Assembly (NCBI GenBank): GCA_015501585.1 | Contig: JADNRY010000164.1 | Span: 80,300-144,299, forward strand | DNA: 64,000 nucleotides | Source: Rhodocollybia butyracea | Lineage: Eukaryota; Basidiomycota; Agaricomycetes; Agaricales; Omphalotaceae | Direction: 5' to 3' | Shown: positions 62,260 to 64,000 of the stretch, piece after piece | How positions within the stretch are numbered: the stretch's first letter is position 1 | How the letters are laid out: the number at the start of each line of letters is the position of its first letter | The notes under the pieces: generated by a model | What the model saw: the letters and a program-made list of their open reading frames with translations, nothing else | Database searches by the model: none | What the model was told of the DNA's origin: nothing | Position numbers and translations under genes: made by a program

Positions 62260-63216
62260 ATTCGACTCATCCGAACCACTTATAGAGACCCGGAGCTCGT
62301 CAGCCTTGTGAATGAGGGGAAGCTAGAATATGTGATCCTCTCGCACGTATGGGAAGAAGAGGAAGTGACGTTCCACGATAGGCAGGATCCATCCAAGAGA
62401 AAGGACATGAAAGGCTGGTCCAAGATTTCGCGAGCGTGCGAGCTGGGGCGCAGTGACGGCTGGGAGTACATTTGGATCGACACTTGCTGTATTAATAAAT
62501 CCAGTAGCTCTGAGCTCTCAGCAGCCATCAACTCGATGTACAGCTACTACCGCGAAGCGGAACTCTGCTCTGCCTACCTTTCAGATGTCCGAAGCGACCT
62601 TTCCGAACGGTCCTTCGCCTTCCGCGCGTGTAAACGGTTTACGAGGGGATGGACACTACAACAGTTAATAGCGCTGAAGAGAGTTGTCTTCTTCACGAAA
62701 GACTGGGCGAAGATTGGAACTAAGGCGGACCTGCGGGGGTTTATCGCGGAATACCATCGGAGATTTTGTTGGACAGCGATTTAAACATGATCAGTATCGC
62801 GAGGAGGATGTCTTGGGCTGCTGGAAGGGAGAGTATACGGGTAGAAGAGCGGCCAGGGCATATTCACTGATGGGCATTTTTGATATTTTCATGTCTACAA
62901 TCTATGGCAAAGGAGAGCATGCATTTTTCAGGCTACATGAAGAGATTTTGAAGGTGTCCTCTGATCAGACCATCTTTGCTTGGAAGTACACATGGGGAGG
63001 CTGCAGACCACCGTGGTTTACTTACTTGCCACCAGTCCAGATGAATTTAAAAAAACTAGTGACTATGAACCAGCTGAGCGAGGCCACAGCCATCACAACC
63101 GCTACAGCTCACAGCCATACTCAATCACCAACATGGGCCTACTAATCCATCTTCCTCTCTTAAGGGTCATCCGAGTATATGTTATCTACAGGCTGAGAAG
63201 AGCGAAGAGGACTTGA
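62260..63216 (+). pseudogene. HET-domain gene copy 2, broken
   Basis: Close paralogue of the HET gene at 59739: EYVILSHVWEEEEVTFHDRQ, ACELGRSDGWEYIWIDTCCI, NKSSSSELSAAINSMYSYYR, FTRGWTLQQLIALKRVVFFT, then, after frame changes, ARRMSWAAGRESIRVEER, ARAYSLMGIFDIFMSTIYGK and SITNMGLLIHLPLL. Lesions: the ATG of the sister is ATT here (62260); frame breaks near 62748 (IAEYHRR versus IAE-IPSE), near 62855 (EER-RAYS) and near 62990 (FAWKY); and truncation after LHLPLL-type residues at about 63216. An upstream in-frame start is possible, but the frame still closes at 62784. Dead gene. Confidence 0.88.
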
Positions 63217-63406
63217 ATACTGGACAAAAAGTGATACCAACTTTGCTGTGCGAGGGAGTACTAGTAAGGACGAGTTTCTTAAGGCTTTAGTACATTCAAA
63301 GAATTTAACAAAATGATCAACAGAATATGTACACCCATTCTACAATATAAGCAAGTCTTTCAAATAGACAAATGAGACAGAATGCCTTCAGCTCTGGAGC
63401 ACCCAG
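63217..63406. other. Short spacer
   Basis: Convergent spacer between the HET pseudogene and the minus-strand gene at the edge; nothing recognised. Confidence 0.4.
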
Positions 63407-64000
63407 TTACATTTGCCTTTTCGAATTTGGTTGTTCCACTTTATCCCAGTATACCGCTTTCACCACATCCGCAAACCTGTACACCTGCGAAGCGGACACA
63501 GTACATCCCCTAATATTAATCTTTTCCAACTCACTCCCTCTCTGCTTCCTATTATTAAGACACTTTCGTAGTTGGGGAAACAACGTAGAATTGCCACGGT
63601 CTACCGAGATACCCTTCAAACACGGGAAAAAAACAGAGTCTCGGAAAGTACCACCCTTGTTAACTAACATCGTGGTGTCCGGTGCATCGGGGATGGAATC
63701 TAGCAATTGATCACCAATATTGGATATCGAGAGCGTCTCCACGTTCTGCATCTTGTGGAATAGGGAGATGAGCTGTTCGTACGCAAATTTGCAATATACT
63801 AGGGATAGTTCCGCTATGCCTTTCATACAAGGAAGAGCATCAAACATGGCATTCAGCATCTGGATATAGTTCCATTGAGAAGGGAATGAAATTGGGAGAC
63901 TCAAGTCCCAGCTTATCGGGAAGCCTTGGATGCTTCCCTCGAGGTAAACATTAATAGTGCCGGGCTTGGTGAATGTGTCTTTAGCACATGAACCGACCTC
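63407..64000 (-). CDS. C-terminal part of an F-box/LRR-like protein, cut by the window end
   Basis: Minus-strand frame open from the right edge to a stop at 63407, about 197 codons without an intron. It reads KDTFTKPGTINVYLEGSIQG, FPISWDLSLPISFPSQWNYI, IAELSLVYCKFAYEQLISLF, MQNVETLSISNIGDQLLDSI, FFPCLKGISVDRGN and LEKINIRGCTVSASQVYRFA. The L-x-L/I spacing with recurring NVETLSIS- and LEKINIRGC-type steps is that of degenerate LRRs in Agaricomycete F-box-type proteins. The F-box itself, if present, lies outside the window. The family call is by pattern only. Confidence 0.6.
   Translation of the reverse strand, partial: EVGSCAKDTFTKPGTINVYLEGSIQGFPISWDLSLPISFPSQWNYIQMLNAMFDALPCMKGIAELSLVYCKFAYEQLISLFHKMQNVETLSISNIGDQLLDSIPDAPDTTMLVNKGGTFRDSVFFPCLKGISVDRGNSTLFPQLRKCLNNRKQRGSELEKINIRGCTVSASQVYRFADVVKAVYWDKVEQPNSKRQM

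Noticed and set aside
1..64000. CRISPR arrays, operons, ribosome binding sites, plasmid or phage features
   Set aside because: The spliced genes show this is eukaryotic nuclear DNA, and no regularly spaced short repeats were seen.

Overview
This is a stretch of a fungal nuclear genome. Genes are broken by many short introns (mostly about 45-70 nt, GT...AG with CTAAC/CTAAT-like branch sites). The gene families fit a basidiomycete, most likely an Agaricomycete: a copper radical (glyoxal) oxidase, a GMC oxidoreductase, an F-box protein with a K/R-rich N-terminus, a Mug135-like protein, HET-domain proteins, a tandem array of BTB-like proteins and small Ser/Thr-rich wall proteins. The genus cannot be told from this alone. 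No rRNA, tRNA or CRISPR was recognised. Exon boundaries were read by eye from splice signals and reading phase.

Layout. 0-3.9 kb is an accessory, decayed zone: a broken copy of a repeat-borne protein, a relic of a 2-oxoglutarate (2OG) oxygenase fused to a relic of a HET gene, then an almost intact 2OG oxygenase. 4.2-8.2 kb holds a hemerythrin-like gene and two genes of unknown function. 8.2-12.6 kb has no convincing gene. 12.6-22.8 kb is ordinary conserved sequence, all on the minus strand: annexin, sugar transporter, Mpdu1-like PQ-loop protein, glyoxal oxidase. 25.1-37.9 kb is an expanded array of two-module BTB-like genes (three intact, one pseudogene hit by a MITE, one relic), interrupted by a Mug135-like gene and a small unknown gene. 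38.6-47.9 kb is again ordinary: a Ser/Thr-rich GPI-type protein, an F-box/zinc-cluster protein, a small secreted protein and a GMC oxidoreductase. 48-63.2 kb is accessory: a small repeated gene family, a dynamin/AIG1-like GTPase, and a HET / 2OG oxygenase region with one intact HET gene, one HET pseudogene and many copies of a shared promoter-like repeat. The window ends in a partial LRR/F-box-like gene.

How parts relate. The most unusual pattern is that HET genes and 2OG oxygenase genes (or their remains) stand head to head on either side of the same repeated block at both ends of the window. This suggests a mobile or duplicating divergent pair with one shared bidirectional promoter. In each surviving pair one partner is intact or nearly so and the other is broken. 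HET proteins act in allorecognition-type cell death in filamentous fungi. Together with the nearby G-domain protein and the fast-evolving BTB array this looks like a turnover-prone recognition region, but that is inference.
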